Positions 26,904 to 34,937 are shown, counted from the first letter of the stretch. The stretch is 39,310 bases of DNA from Acetatifactor muris (GCA_023663635.1 JAMPHD010000026.1:1-39310), one strand, 5' to 3'. Program-made: numbers and translations. Notes: generated by a model from the letters alone, not told the origin.

Positions 26904-27350
26904 TTATTCCCAACCGGCTTGATTGCTGCCGGTTTCATAGCTCAAGGGAGAGGTGTGAGGATACTCATCAACCGGGTTTTCATGCTTTAACGCCCACGCC
27001 TTTTGTGGAACATAGAGTAACGATTCAAACTCCATGTTCCACACGCTTTTTTCCTGCCCCCGCCTGACCTTTTCATAATAAGCCGGTCCGTTTATCAGGG
27101 CAACGCATCTGGAATATAAAAATGAGTCGTCAGACATTAGCGGTTCAATCTTTTCGCATTGTTCCGCTAACTTTTTGGTATCCAAATGATATAACAGTTC
27201 TGTCATCAGATCGTCAAATTCGAAAATAATAGGGTCATCCTGCTCTGAGAGATATTGAACGACAGGTTTTAGCACCTTATCATCATCCCCCTCTTTATCC
27301 CAATCACATAACTCTATCGTATTCCAAAAGAAATCATATTTTCCGGGCAT
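26904..27350 (-). CDS. DUF4240-like protein
   Basis: A 148-residue acidic protein beginning MPGKYDFFWNTIEL. The start FWNxI, the segment IIFEFDDLMTELLYHLDT and the later SDDSFLYSRCVALINGPAYYEKV match the general pattern of the DUF4240 family. That family is uncharacterised, often found as stray genes or beside toxin and immunity genes. The start at 27350 has GGAGGA at good spacing, and a consensus promoter lies just upstream. It faces trpA tail to tail with an 18-bp gap. The AT-rich composition, unlike the trp operon, suggests a recent arrival. Function unknown. Confidence 0.68.
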   Translation of the reverse strand: MPGKYDFFWNTIELCDWDKEGDDDKVLKPVVQYLSEQDDPIIFEFDDLMTELLYHLDTKKLAEQCEKIEPLMSDDSFLYSRCVALINGPAYYEKVRRGQEKSVWNMEFESLLYVPQKAWALKHENPVDEYPHTSPLSYETGSNQAGWE

Positions 27351-27388
27351 GGTTATTTTCCTCCTCAAATTCAAATTTACCGCTCTTA

Positions 27389-27417
27389 ATTATAGCATGG
27401 CCGATTTTATGTTTCAA
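27389..27417 (-). promoter_or_regulatory. Promoter of the DUF4240-like gene
   Basis: On the minus strand, -35 TTGAAA (27417-27412) and -10 TATAAT (27394-27389) are separated by 17 bp. The predicted start near 27382 gives a leader of about 32 nt with the GAGGAGG site before the start codon at 27350. Confidence 0.75.
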
Positions 27418-27454
27418 TCCGGATCATATTTTTAATGATAAATACCAAAGCATG

Positions 27455-27463
27455 TGATATAAT
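27455..27463 (+). promoter_or_regulatory. Extended -10 promoter, copy 1
   Basis: TGATATAAT is a perfect TGnTATAAT extended -10 element. No good -35 is visible at 16-18 bp, which extended -10 promoters tolerate. It would drive the nucleotidyltransferase gene through both repeat copies. Confidence 0.5.
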
Positions 27464-27506
27464 GTGTCCATACTCGTGGCAGGAAACGGCCGACCGGCCA
27501 TAAATG

Positions 27507-27529
27507 CCATGAGCGGTCTGTGCTCATGG
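27507..27529 (+). repeat. Inverted repeat between the two 44-bp copies
   Basis: CCATGAGC (27507-27514) and GCTCATGG (27522-27529) form a perfect 8-bp stem with a 7-nt loop, extendable to 11 bp with one G-T pair by taking 27504-27506 and 27530-27532. The right arm abuts the TATAAT of copy 2, so it is placed like an operator. Confidence 0.65.
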
Positions 27530-27535
27530 TATAAT
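27527..27535 (+). promoter_or_regulatory. Extended -10 promoter, copy 2
   Basis: TGGTATAAT is again a perfect TGnTATAAT extended -10. The start near 27542 would give a leader of about 57 nt carrying the GGCCGACCGGCC sequence and the GAGGAGG ribosome binding site before the ATG at 27599. Confidence 0.5.
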
Positions 27536-27598
27536 ATGTCCATACTCGTGGCAGGAAACGGCCGACCGGCCATCCGACATAAATTGAGGAGGCGCAAG

Positions 27599-27895
27599 AT
27601 GACGGATATAGAAAATGTATCAAAATTAGTCACTCCAATAGCGCAAAAATATGGCGCAGACAGAGTAGCCTTGTTTGGATCAAGAGCAAAAAATACAGCG
27701 ACAGAAACGAGTGACTATGATTTTGTCATTTCGAAGGGGAAAATACAATCATTGTTTCAATTAGCTGCCTTTATTGACGAGCTTGAAATGGCATTTGGAA
27801 AAAATGTGGATGTGATCACGGATACATCAAATGATATCGGTTTTCTTGAACGGATAAAGAAAGATGAGGTTGTCGTTTATGCAGCAAAGCGATAG
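27599..27895 (+). CDS. Minimal nucleotidyltransferase (MNT, MntA-like)
   Basis: A 98-residue protein of the NTP-transferase/MNT family. The active-site signature is ALFGSRAKNTATETSDYDFVI, here noted by its GS and SDYDF parts, with a third acidic residue in KNVDVITD. MNT proteins usually act as antitoxins that AMPylate a partner HEPN toxin. Here no HEPN gene follows; a 116-residue unrecognised protein sits 14 bp downstream. The ATG at 27599 has GAGGAGG at ideal spacing; a longer frame runs through the 44-bp repeats and is rejected. The composition is AT-rich. The antitoxin role is therefore only a family-based possibility. Confidence 0.85.
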   Translation: MTDIENVSKLVTPIAQKYGADRVALFGSRAKNTATETSDYDFVISKGKIQSLFQLAAFIDELEMAFGKNVDVITDTSNDIGFLERIKKDEVVVYAAKR

Positions 27896-27909
27896 GGAGG
27901 GATATAAAT

Positions 27910-28260
27910 ATGTATTATTCTTATGTTATGGGAATAGGCGATGAAATCCTTGTTTTGAGGGATGGCGGCTTTATAATTGAAAAATTTGGACATAATTATG
28001 GTGTCGCGTTTCCGGAGGAAAAAGCTGATGAATGGGAACAGTTTATAAGTCAACACTTAAAGTTGGGATATTGGAATGAGTACCTTTCAGATGATGGTGT
28101 CGTCTTTTTATTCCATCTTGAGGATGGTATACAAAGATATGATGTAAAAGATTATAAGAATGATGAAGTATTGGCTTTGTGCGAAAAGCTTTGTGAGTGC
28201 AAATTCAGATCCATTAAGGATATGCTGAAGGAAAACCACTATTATAGTGATAAAATATAG
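27910..28260 (+). CDS. Unrecognised 116-residue protein downstream of the MNT gene
   Basis: I do not recognise a family. The protein begins MYYSYVMGIGDEILVLRDGG and is acidic with many aromatic residues (GYWNEYL, FLFHLEDG). Near the C-terminus is CEKLCECKF, with three Cys residues. No signal peptide or membrane segment is seen, and there is no Rx4-6H motif as in HEPN toxins. It has AGGGAGG about 9 nt upstream and follows the MNT gene by 14 bp, so they are probably one transcript. It lies between an AT-rich islet and the yceD promoter. It could be the MNT partner or an unrelated passenger. Confidence 0.65.
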   Translation: MYYSYVMGIGDEILVLRDGGFIIEKFGHNYGVAFPEEKADEWEQFISQHLKLGYWNEYLSDDGVVFLFHLEDGIQRYDVKDYKNDEVLALCEKLCECKFRSIKDMLKENHYYSDKI

Positions 28261-28297
28261 CGATGAAACGATACCGCAGGTTTGCCCAAATTTGTTG

Positions 28298-28326
28298 TTG
28301 ACAAACTTCCCCTCAATATGTATACT
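28298..28326 (+). promoter_or_regulatory. Promoter of yceD-rpmF
   Basis: A consensus -35 TTGACA (28298-28303) and -10 TATACT (28321-28326) are separated by 17 bp. The start near 28333 gives a leader of about 45 nt before the yceD ATG. Confidence 0.8.
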
Positions 28327-28377
28327 AAATTAGTGTGTGAAAATGCACGCGGTAGGAACATTGACACAGGAGTCGCT

Positions 28378-28908
28378 ATGTTAGTGAATTTGTCGGATGT
28401 ATTGACCACTGAGGGAAAAGTCGTGACAGGTGAATTTCCGTTGGAGATGACCGCCTTCGCGGACGGAGCGGGGAGTTTTGAGGTTGCGGAGAAATCTCCC
28501 GTGGCATTGACTTTGACCAATATCGGTGAGGGGAAGGCGCGCGTGGAAGGAGAATGTCATTTGTCCTTTACGGCGGTCTGCGACAGATGTCTGGCGGAGA
28601 CGCCGGTCGCCATGGACCTTCTCATCGATCGGACGGTGTACGCGCCGGACGCGGTGGCTGAAGACGAGGAAACGGACGCGGATGACCTGAGGATCATGGA
28701 AGGTTATCAGTTGAATGTGGAGACTCTGGTGTATGATGAAATTATCGTAAACCGGCCTGTGAAGATTCTGTGCAGGGAGGACTGCAAGGGCGTGTGCCCG
28801 GTCTGTGGGCAGAATCTGAACGAGAGGGAATGTGGATGCGACACTTTCGTACCCGACCCCCGCATGGCGGCAATACAAGATATTTTCGATGCGAATAAGG
28901 AGGTGTAA
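28378..28908 (+). CDS. YceD-like DUF177 protein
   Basis: A 176-residue protein of the DUF177/YceD family, encoded just upstream of rpmF in most bacteria and linked to 23S rRNA and 50S assembly. It has the family Cys pairs: CDRCL in the middle, then CREDCKGVCPVCGQNLNERECGC, which is the typical C-terminal zinc-like cluster (noted by CPVCG and CGC). The ATG at 28378 has AGGAG 5 nt upstream; a longer frame to 28282 would start before the promoter and is rejected. rpmF begins 2 bp after the stop. Confidence 0.88.
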   Translation: MLVNLSDVLTTEGKVVTGEFPLEMTAFADGAGSFEVAEKSPVALTLTNIGEGKARVEGECHLSFTAVCDRCLAETPVAMDLLIDRTVYAPDAVAEDEETDADDLRIMEGYQLNVETLVYDEIIVNRPVKILCREDCKGVCPVCGQNLNERECGCDTFVPDPRMAAIQDIFDANKEV

Positions 28909-28910
28909 CG

Positions 28911-29090
28911 ATGTCTATTTGTCCCAAGAATAAATCTTCCAAAGCCAGAAGAGACAAGAGAAGAGCAAATTGGAAAATGAGCGCTCCCACACTGGTGAGA
29001 TGCAGCAAATGCGGTTCATATACCCTGCCTCACAGAGTATGCAAGAACTGCGGCTCTTACAACAAGAAACAAATCATTGAGGTGGACTGA
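28911..29090 (+). CDS. rpmF: 50S ribosomal protein L32
   Basis: A 59-residue basic protein beginning MSICPKNKSSKARRDKRRAN, as L32 does, with the zinc-binding CSKCG and later CKNCG cysteine pairs and a hydrophobic C-terminal end (QIIEVD). It binds 23S rRNA near the exit tunnel in the large subunit. It is 2 bp after yceD with GGAGGTG overlapping the yceD 3' end, so the two are translationally coupled. It ends before a strong terminator. Confidence 0.96.
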   Translation: MSICPKNKSSKARRDKRRANWKMSAPTLVRCSKCGSYTLPHRVCKNCGSYNKKQIIEVD

Positions 29091-29126
29091 GATTCCATGC
29101 TTTGACTTGGATAGGTGAGATGCGGA

Positions 29127-29164
29127 AAGGTTTTATCCGAGAGGGTAGAACCTTTTTCTTTTTT
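29127..29164 (+). terminator. Rho-independent terminator of yceD-rpmF
   Basis: A 12-bp stem (29127-29138 with 29143-29154, two G-U pairs) closed by a GAGA tetraloop and followed by a T-rich tract TTTCTTTTTT. It lies 36 bp after the rpmF stop. Confidence 0.9.
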
Positions 29165-29168
29165 CTAC

Positions 29169-29197
29169 TTGATTTTTATAAGGGGGTCTAGTATAGT
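29169..29197 (+). promoter_or_regulatory. Promoter of plsX-acpP
   Basis: -35 TTGATT (29169-29174) and -10 TATAGT (29192-29197) are separated by 17 bp, directly after the rpmF terminator. The start near 29204 gives a leader of about 44 nt. I see no clear FapR-type operator. Confidence 0.7.
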
Positions 29198-29247
29198 AGA
29201 AAAGAGCGCAGGGTTCGGTTGCGGACATGCGCGGAAAGGGAGATAAA

Positions 29248-30258
29248 ATGGCCGAGATGGTAAATGTTGCAGTGGATGCCATGGGGGGCGACAACGCGCC
29301 CGGCGAGATCGTCAAAGGGGCCGTGGAAGCCATAGCCGCGGACAAGCGTATCAAGGTGTTCCTCGTGGGAAGAGAACCCGCTGTGGCGGCGGAACTTCAA
29401 AAATACACTTACAATCCGGAGCAGGTGGAGATCGTTCACGCGGAGGAAGTGATCGACATGGCGGAACCTCCCGTGATGGCGATCCGCAAGAAGAAGAATT
29501 CCTCCATCGTGAAGGCCATGAATATGGTGAAGGACGGCAGTTGCGACGCGCTTGTGTCCGCCGGCAGCACCGGGGCGGTCCTCGTGGGCGGTCAGGTGAT
29601 CGTGGGGCGTATCAAAGGCGTGGAGAGGCCGCCGCTTGCGCCGCTCATTCCAACGGCGGACGGCGTGGCACTTTTGATCGACTGCGGGGCCAATGTGGAT
29701 GCCAGACCTTCTCATCTGGTACAATTCGCCAAGATGGGCAGCGTATATATGGAAAATGTCATGGGAATTAAAAATCCCAGAGTGGGCATTGTAAATATCG
29801 GAGCGGAGGAGGAGAAGGGCAATGCTCTGGTGAAGGAGACCTTTCCGCTGCTGAAGAACTGCCCGGAGATCAATTTTGTGGGCAGCGTGGAGGCGAGAGA
29901 TATTCCCGCGGGAGCGGTGGACGTTGTGGTCTGCGAGGCCTTTGTGGGCAATGTCATCCTCAAGATGTACGAGGGCGTGGGCGGTGTGCTCATCAAGAAG
30001 GTCAAGAGCGGCATGATGACCTCCCTGCGCAGCAAGATCGGAGCGCTCCTGGTCAAGCCGGCGCTCAAGAAGACCCTGAAGAGTTTTGACACGGAGCAGT
30101 ATGGCGGCGCGCCTCTGCTCGGCCTGAATGGTTTGGTGGTCAAGACCCACGGGAGCAGCAAGGCCGTGGAGATCAAGAATTCGATCCTCCAGTGCCTGAC
30201 TTTCAAGGAACAGCATATCAACGATAAGATACGGGAGAGGATCGTCCCGCAGGACTGA
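29248..30258 (+). CDS. plsX: Phosphate acyltransferase PlsX
   Basis: A 336-residue enzyme that converts acyl-ACP to acyl phosphate, the acyl donor for PlsY in phospholipid synthesis; it acts at the inner face of the membrane. The N-terminal NVAVDAMGGDNAPGEIVKGA is the family signature (given here by its DAMGGDNAP core), with SAGSTGAVL, IDCGANVDARP and CEAFVGNVILKMYEG further on. The ATG at 29248 has AAAGGGAG upstream at good spacing. acpP follows 88 bp later, a common pairing of PlsX with the ACP it uses. Confidence 0.96.
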   Translation: MAEMVNVAVDAMGGDNAPGEIVKGAVEAIAADKRIKVFLVGREPAVAAELQKYTYNPEQVEIVHAEEVIDMAEPPVMAIRKKKNSSIVKAMNMVKDGSCDALVSAGSTGAVLVGGQVIVGRIKGVERPPLAPLIPTADGVALLIDCGANVDARPSHLVQFAKMGSVYMENVMGIKNPRVGIVNIGAEEEKGNALVKETFPLLKNCPEINFVGSVEARDIPAGAVDVVVCEAFVGNVILKMYEGVGGVLIKKVKSGMMTSLRSKIGALLVKPALKKTLKSFDTEQYGGAPLLGLNGLVVKTHGSSKAVEIKNSILQCLTFKEQHINDKIRERIVPQD

Positions 30259-30346
30259 CGCGACGGGTGTTCATACCTCCGGCGGTCATTGCCGGGGTTA
30301 ATACAACATAGATTGTATAAATTCATAAGAAGGAAGGAACGAAGAT

Positions 30347-30577
30347 ATGGAATTGGAAAAGCTGAAAAAAGTAATTGCAGAGGTCTTGAACGTGGATCCC
30401 GAGGAGATCACTCCGGAGACCACCTTTATGGATGATCTGGGGGCGGATTCGTTGGATGTCTTCCAGATCATAATGGGAATTGAGGAAGAGTTTGATATCG
30501 AGATTCCTGCGGAGAAGGCGGAGAAGATCACAACGGTTGAGGAAGCGGTGGAACTGATCAAGGCCGCTGTGAACTAA
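30347..30577 (+). CDS. acpP: Acyl carrier protein
   Basis: A 76-residue acidic four-helix carrier. The phosphopantetheine Ser is in GADSLDVFQ at about residue 36. Length, charge and the helix II pattern ([14 protein letters not shown]) are typical. It carries growing chains in fatty acid synthesis and gives acyl groups to PlsX, encoded just upstream. It has GAAGGAAGGAA as ribosome binding site. A strong terminator follows 16 bp after the stop. Confidence 0.97.
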   Translation: MELEKLKKVIAEVLNVDPEEITPETTFMDDLGADSLDVFQIIMGIEEEFDIEIPAEKAEKITTVEEAVELIKAAVN

Positions 30578-30593
30578 AGAATCAGATGGTTGC

Positions 30594-30630
30594 AGGTATT
30601 CCCGAATCCCGTATTTGGGAATACTTTTTT
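30594..30630 (+). terminator. Rho-independent terminator between acpP and rnc
   Basis: A perfect 8-bp stem GTATTCCC (30596-30603) and GGGAATAC (30617-30624), with two weaker outer pairs and a 13-nt loop, followed by TTTTTT (30625-30630). It separates the highly needed acpP transcript from rnc-smc-ftsY. No separate rnc promoter was clear, so partial read-through may feed rnc. Confidence 0.88.
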
Positions 30631-30672
30631 GTGTGGCATTTATGGGCGTATCTGCGCCGGAATCGAGGCAAT

Positions 30673-31386
30673 ATGCGGAACGGATACAATTTAAAGACAT
30701 TGGAAGATCGGATCGGGTATCATTTTGGCGATATGGCGTTGCTGAAACAGGCGCTCACGCACAGTTCCTTCACCAACGAGCAGAAGATCAACAGGACACA
30801 GGATTATGAGAGACTGGAGTTTCTGGGGGACGCGGTGTTGGAACTGGTGTCCAGCGAGTATCTGTTCCATGCCCATGCGGAACTTCCGGAAGGGGAGCTG
30901 AGCAAACTCAGGGCCTCCTTGGTCTGTGAGCCGGCTCTCGCGTTCTGTGCCAGAGATATTGAGCTCGGCAGTTTCCTGCGTCTGGGCAGGGGAGAGGATC
31001 TCACGGGTGGAAGAGAGAGGGAGAGCATCACTTCCGATGCCATGGAGGCGGTGATCGGTGCCATCTATCTGGACGGCGGCATGGAGCCGGCCGCGGATTT
31101 CATCCACAGGTTTATTCTGTCCGATCTGGAGGACAAGCAGTTATTTTATGACAGCAAGAGTCATCTGCAGGAGTTGATCCAGGGTGTGCTGAAGAAGGAA
31201 TTTCGCTATGAACAGGTGGGGGAGAGCGGCCCGGAGCACCACAAGACTTTTGAGGTGGAGGTCATCATGGAGGATGAATGTCTCGGGCGGGGCTCGGGAA
31301 GGACAAAGAAAGCGGCAGAGCAACAGGCGGCCTATGAGGCCTTGCTCTCTTTGAGGAAACAGGGATATGTATTTAAAAAGCATTGA
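30673..31386 (+). CDS. rnc: Ribonuclease III
   Basis: A 237-residue double-strand RNA endonuclease that processes rRNA precursors and other structured RNAs. The nuclease domain has the signature ERLEFLGDAVLELV and the metal-binding DAMEAVIGAIYLDGG. The C-terminal dsRNA-binding domain begins at about residue 157 (DSKSHLQELIQ) and ends with GRTKKAAEQQAAYEAL. The ATG at 30673 is chosen because a longer frame to 30586 would run through the terminator; GAGG lies 5 nt upstream. It overlaps smc by 20 nt. Confidence 0.95.
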   Translation: MRNGYNLKTLEDRIGYHFGDMALLKQALTHSSFTNEQKINRTQDYERLEFLGDAVLELVSSEYLFHAHAELPEGELSKLRASLVCEPALAFCARDIELGSFLRLGRGEDLTGGRERESITSDAMEAVIGAIYLDGGMEPAADFIHRFILSDLEDKQLFYDSKSHLQELIQGVLKKEFRYEQVGESGPEHHKTFEVEVIMEDECLGRGSGRTKKAAEQQAAYEALLSLRKQGYVFKKH

Positions 31387-34300
31387 AGTACACGGATTTA
31401 AGTCATTTGCCAACAAAATAGTGTTTCAGTTCCACAACGGCATCACGGGTATCGTGGGCCCTAACGGGAGCGGAAAGAGCAATGTGGCGGACGCCGTGCG
31501 CTGGGTGTTGGGAGAACAGCGGATCAAGCAGTTGCGCGGCTCCAACATGCAGGATGTCATTTTCTCGGGCACAGAGACCAGAAAGCCTTTGAGCTACGCC
31601 TATGTGGCGATCACTCTGGACAACTCCGACCATCAGCTCGCGGTGGATTATGACGAGGTGACGGTGGCGAGACGGATCTACCGTTCCGGAGAAAGTGAAT
31701 ATCTGTTGAACGGAACATTGTGTCGGTTGAAAGATGTGAATGAGCTCTTTTATGACACGGGTATCGGCAAGGAGGGCTACTCCATCATCGGGCAGGGACA
31801 GATCGACAAGATCCTGAGCGGCAAGCCGGAGGAGCGGAGGGAACTCTTTGACGAGGCGGCGGGCATTGTCAAATTCAAACGCCGCAAGATGGCGGCCCAG
31901 CAGAAACTGGAGAACGAGAAACAAAATCTGATACGAGTGTCAGATATTTTGGCGGAGTTGGATAAGCAGACCGGACCCTTGGAGAGACAGTCCGAGACCG
32001 CCAAGACATATCTGCGCAAAAGGGAAGAGCTGAAGACTTTGGATGTGAATGTGTTCCTGTTGGAGAACGGGCGCATCCGGGAACAGCTCGATGCCGTTGG
32101 AGAAAGGTGCGGTATCGCAGAGCGCGATCTGGAGGAGACCACGGAGAAATATGAGCGCGCAAAGGCGGAGTATGAGCGCGTTCAGGCCGAGATAGAGGAA
32201 CTGGATGCCGCCATTGAGGCCGAGCGGGAGAGTCTGGCGGACACGGGACTTTTAAAGGGCAAACTGGAGGGTGAGATCAATGTCCTGAAGGAACAGATCA
32301 ACTCGGCCAGAGGCAGTGAGGCCCATCTGAACAACCGAAAGAGCGCTCTGCAGGAGGAGATCGACGGACATGAGCGGGAGCGGCAGGCCATTCTGGAGGA
32401 GAAGGAGAGCATTGACGCCGGAGTGCGGGAACTCACCGAAACCGCGGACTCCGTGAAGGCGACGCTGCAGAAGGTACAGGCGGATATAGAGGCGCTGAAC
32501 GACAAGATCGAGAACGGCAAGAACATCATCATCGGAGAGTTGAATCAGCGCGCCACCATCAAGTCCAAGATGGGGCGGTTTGACACGATGATGGAGCAGA
32601 TCAACATCCGGAAAGCCGAACTCAATTCCAGACTGCTGCGGGTCAAGTCCGACGAGGCGGCCAGAGAGGAGCAGATCCGTCAGTTGGAGACGGAATTTGA
32701 GGAGATCACGGAGTCGCTGCGCCTGATGAACGGGCAGGAGGCAGCCGCCAACGGGGAATTGGGAGATATCCGCATACGGCTTACCAATCTGGACGCCAAA
32801 CTGCGGGAGAATCAGGCGGCCTATCATATGGAGCAGTCCAAACTGGAGGCTCTCACCAATCTGACGGAGCGGTACGAGGGATACGGCGGCAGCGTCAAGA
32901 AAGTGATGGAGCAGAAGGACCGGGAGAAGGGGATCATCGGCGTGGTGGCGGACATCATCCGGGTGGACAAAAAGTACGAGACTGCCATAGAGATCGCTCT
33001 GGGGGGCAATATACAAAATATCGTCACCGACAATGAAAACACGGCCAAGAAGATGATCGAATACCTGAAACGCAATCGTCTGGGAAGAGCCACCTTCCTG
33101 CCACTGACCAGTATCACGCACCCGCAGGAGTTCAAGAATCCGGAGTCTCTGAAGGAGAAGGGTGTCATCGGCATGGCCGATGAACTGGTGGATATCGAAC
33201 GAAAGTACCAAAATGTGGCCAAGGCCATGTTGGGACGGATCGTGGTGGTGGACAATGTGGACAATGCGGTGAAGATCGCCGCAAAGTACGATTACGGTAT
33301 CCGCATGGTGACGTTGGACGGCGAACTCCTGGTGCCCGGCGGAGCCATCAGCGGCGGCGCTTTTAAAAACAACAGCAATCTCCTGAGCAGAAGGCGGGAG
33401 ATAGAAGAACTTGAGCGGCATGTGAAAACTTTGGCCAAGGCCATAGATACCGCGAACCAAGAGATCGCGGATACCAAGGCCGGGAGAAATAAACTCCGCA
33501 TGGAATTGGAGGCCCTAAAGGCGGATATTCAGCGCAAATCCATTGAGCAGAACACGGCGAGACTCAACATTGAGCAGACCAGAGAGCGCATGGAAGAAGA
33601 GCAGCAGGGCGCCCTGCTGCTCAAGCAGGAAGAGCAGGAGATCGGGGATAAGATATCCGAGATCGCTACAGGCAAAGAGAGCATCCGCAGGGAACTGCAG
33701 GACAGTGAGAATCTGGAAAAAGAGACGCAGGAACAGATCCTGCAATATCAGCAGGAAGTGGAGCAAAAACGTGTTCTGGAGGCGGAGGCCGCCGCGCAGG
33801 TCGCCGAATGGGATCTGAAAGTGGAGAAGATGCTGCAGACCCAGAGTTTCCAACAGGCCAATGTGGACCGCATCAACGGGGAGACGGAGCGTTTCAGGAG
33901 TGAGTTGGCCGAGATCCTTCAGGCTCTTGAGGACAATGCCAAGGCCGTGGAGGAGAAGGAGTCCAATATCCGGGAGATCGAGAAGACGATCATGGTCTCA
34001 AAGGATGTGCGGAATGAGTCGGAACAGAAATTGAAGGATGACATTGCGAAGAAGGAGGAACTGTCAGCCGGCCGGAAGAATTTCTTCAAGAACAGGGAGG
34101 AACTCTCCGAGCACATGACCTCTCTGGACAAGGAAGTATATCGTCTCAACGCGCAGAAAGAGAAGTTGGAGGAATCCATCACCGCGCAGATCAACTACAT
34201 GTGGAACGAATATGAGATCACGCTGAGCGATGCCGCCTCCGTCAGGAATGAGGAACTGACCGATCTGACGGCCATGAAGAGGGATGTGGCCGCCCTGAAG

Positions 34301-34927
34301 GATCAGATCAAGCGTCTGGGAGATGTGAACGTGAACGCCATCGAGGACTATCGGAATCTGATGGAGCGCTATACTTTCATGAAGACACAGCACGATGACC
34401 TGGTGGAGGCCGAGAAGACCTTGGAGGGCATCATCGTGGAATTGGACACTGCGATGCGCAAACAGTTTACGGAGCGTTTCGCGGAGATCACGAAAGAGTT
34501 TGACAAGGTGTTCAAAGAGCTCTTCGGGGGCGGAAAGGGCACTCTGGAGCTCATGGAGGATGAGGATATTCTGGAGGCGGGCATACGGATCATCGCCCAA
34601 CCGCCCGGCAAGAAACTGCAGAACATGATGCAGCTCTCCGGAGGAGAGAAGGCGCTCACGGCCATCGCGCTGTTGTTTGCCATCCAGAATCTGAAACCTT
34701 CGCCTTTCTGCCTGTTGGACGAGATCGAGGCGGCACTGGACGACTCCAATGTGGGGCGCTTTGCCAAATACCTACATAAGCTGACGAAGAATACGCAGTT
34801 CATCGTCATCACCCACAGAAGAGGCACCATGGAGCAGGTGGACCGGCTCTATGGCATCACCATGCAGGAGAAGGGGGTTTCCACCCTGGTGAGCGTAAAT
34901 CTGATCGACAAGGAATTGGATGACTAG
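31367..34927 (+). CDS. smc: Chromosome segregation ATPase SMC
   Basis: An 1186-residue SMC protein of full length, the core of the condensin-like complex with ScpA and ScpB. Head part: Walker A GPNGSGKS (31-38). Then a long coiled coil, a hinge domain at about 505-670 (with GGNIQNIV, GRATFLPL and PGGAISGGAF), the return coiled coil, and the C-terminal head with signature LSGGEK (about 1090-1095) and Walker B CLLDEIEAALDD. It overlaps rnc by 20 nt and is followed by ftsY after 10 bp, so rnc-smc-ftsY is one operon, as in Bacillus. scpA and scpB are not in the window. Confidence 0.97.
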   Translation: MYLKSIEVHGFKSFANKIVFQFHNGITGIVGPNGSGKSNVADAVRWVLGEQRIKQLRGSNMQDVIFSGTETRKPLSYAYVAITLDNSDHQLAVDYDEVTVARRIYRSGESEYLLNGTLCRLKDVNELFYDTGIGKEGYSIIGQGQIDKILSGKPEERRELFDEAAGIVKFKRRKMAAQQKLENEKQNLIRVSDILAELDKQTGPLERQSETAKTYLRKREELKTLDVNVFLLENGRIREQLDAVGERCGIAERDLEETTEKYERAKAEYERVQAEIEELDAAIEAERESLADTGLLKGKLEGEINVLKEQINSARGSEAHLNNRKSALQEEIDGHERERQAILEEKESIDAGVRELTETADSVKATLQKVQADIEALNDKIENGKNIIIGELNQRATIKSKMGRFDTMMEQINIRKAELNSRLLRVKSDEAAREEQIRQLETEFEEITESLRLMNGQEAAANGELGDIRIRLTNLDAKLRENQAAYHMEQSKLEALTNLTERYEGYGGSVKKVMEQKDREKGIIGVVADIIRVDKKYETAIEIALGGNIQNIVTDNENTAKKMIEYLKRNRLGRATFLPLTSITHPQEFKNPESLKEKGVIGMADELVDIERKYQNVAKAMLGRIVVVDNVDNAVKIAAKYDYGIRMVTLDGELLVPGGAISGGAFKNNSNLLSRRREIEELERHVKTLAKAIDTANQEIADTKAGRNKLRMELEALKADIQRKSIEQNTARLNIEQTRERMEEEQQGALLLKQEEQEIGDKISEIATGKESIRRELQDSENLEKETQEQILQYQQEVEQKRVLEAEAAAQVAEWDLKVEKMLQTQSFQQANVDRINGETERFRSELAEILQALEDNAKAVEEKESNIREIEKTIMVSKDVRNESEQKLKDDIAKKEELSAGRKNFFKNREELSEHMTSLDKEVYRLNAQKEKLEESITAQINYMWNEYEITLSDAASVRNEELTDLTAMKRDVAALKDQIKRLGDVNVNAIEDYRNLMERYTFMKTQHDDLVEAEKTLEGIIVELDTAMRKQFTERFAEITKEFDKVFKELFGGGKGTLELMEDEDILEAGIRIIAQPPGKKLQNMMQLSGGEKALTAIALLFAIQNLKPSPFCLLDEIEAALDDSNVGRFAKYLHKLTKNTQFIVITHRRGTMEQVDRLYGITMQEKGVSTLVSVNLIDKELDD

Positions 34928-34937
34928 AGGTGCTGAT

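Larger units (their letters stand above)
27458..27573 (+). repeat. Tandemly duplicated 44-bp element
   Basis: Copy 1 is 27458-27501 and copy 2 is 27530-27573, identical except for one base (27464 G, 27536 A). Each starts with TATAAT, runs through TCCATACTCGTGGCAGG and ends with the palindrome-rich GGCCGACCGGCCAT. The GC-rich ends stand out from the AT-rich surroundings. The spacer of 28 bp holds an inverted repeat. The element lies between the DUF4240-like promoter and the nucleotidyltransferase gene. Confidence 0.9.

Noticed and set aside
26912..26934. Hairpin AACCGGC/GCCGGTT after trpA as a terminator
   Set aside because: No T-run follows, and it lies within the coding end of the convergent DUF4240-like gene.
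27458..27573. Possible CRISPR array from the two 44-bp repeats
   Set aside because: Only two copies, containing promoter elements, and no cas gene nearby.
27464..27598. Longer N-terminus for the MNT protein
   Set aside because: It would translate both 44-bp repeats, begins at the promoter, and lacks a ribosome binding site; the ATG at 27599 has an ideal one.
27910..28260. HEPN toxin partner of the MNT gene
   Set aside because: No Rx4-6H motif and no helical HEPN pattern was seen.
30268..30300. GC-rich inverted repeat between plsX and acpP as a terminator
   Set aside because: The stem is short (CCGGC/GCCGG) and no T-run follows.
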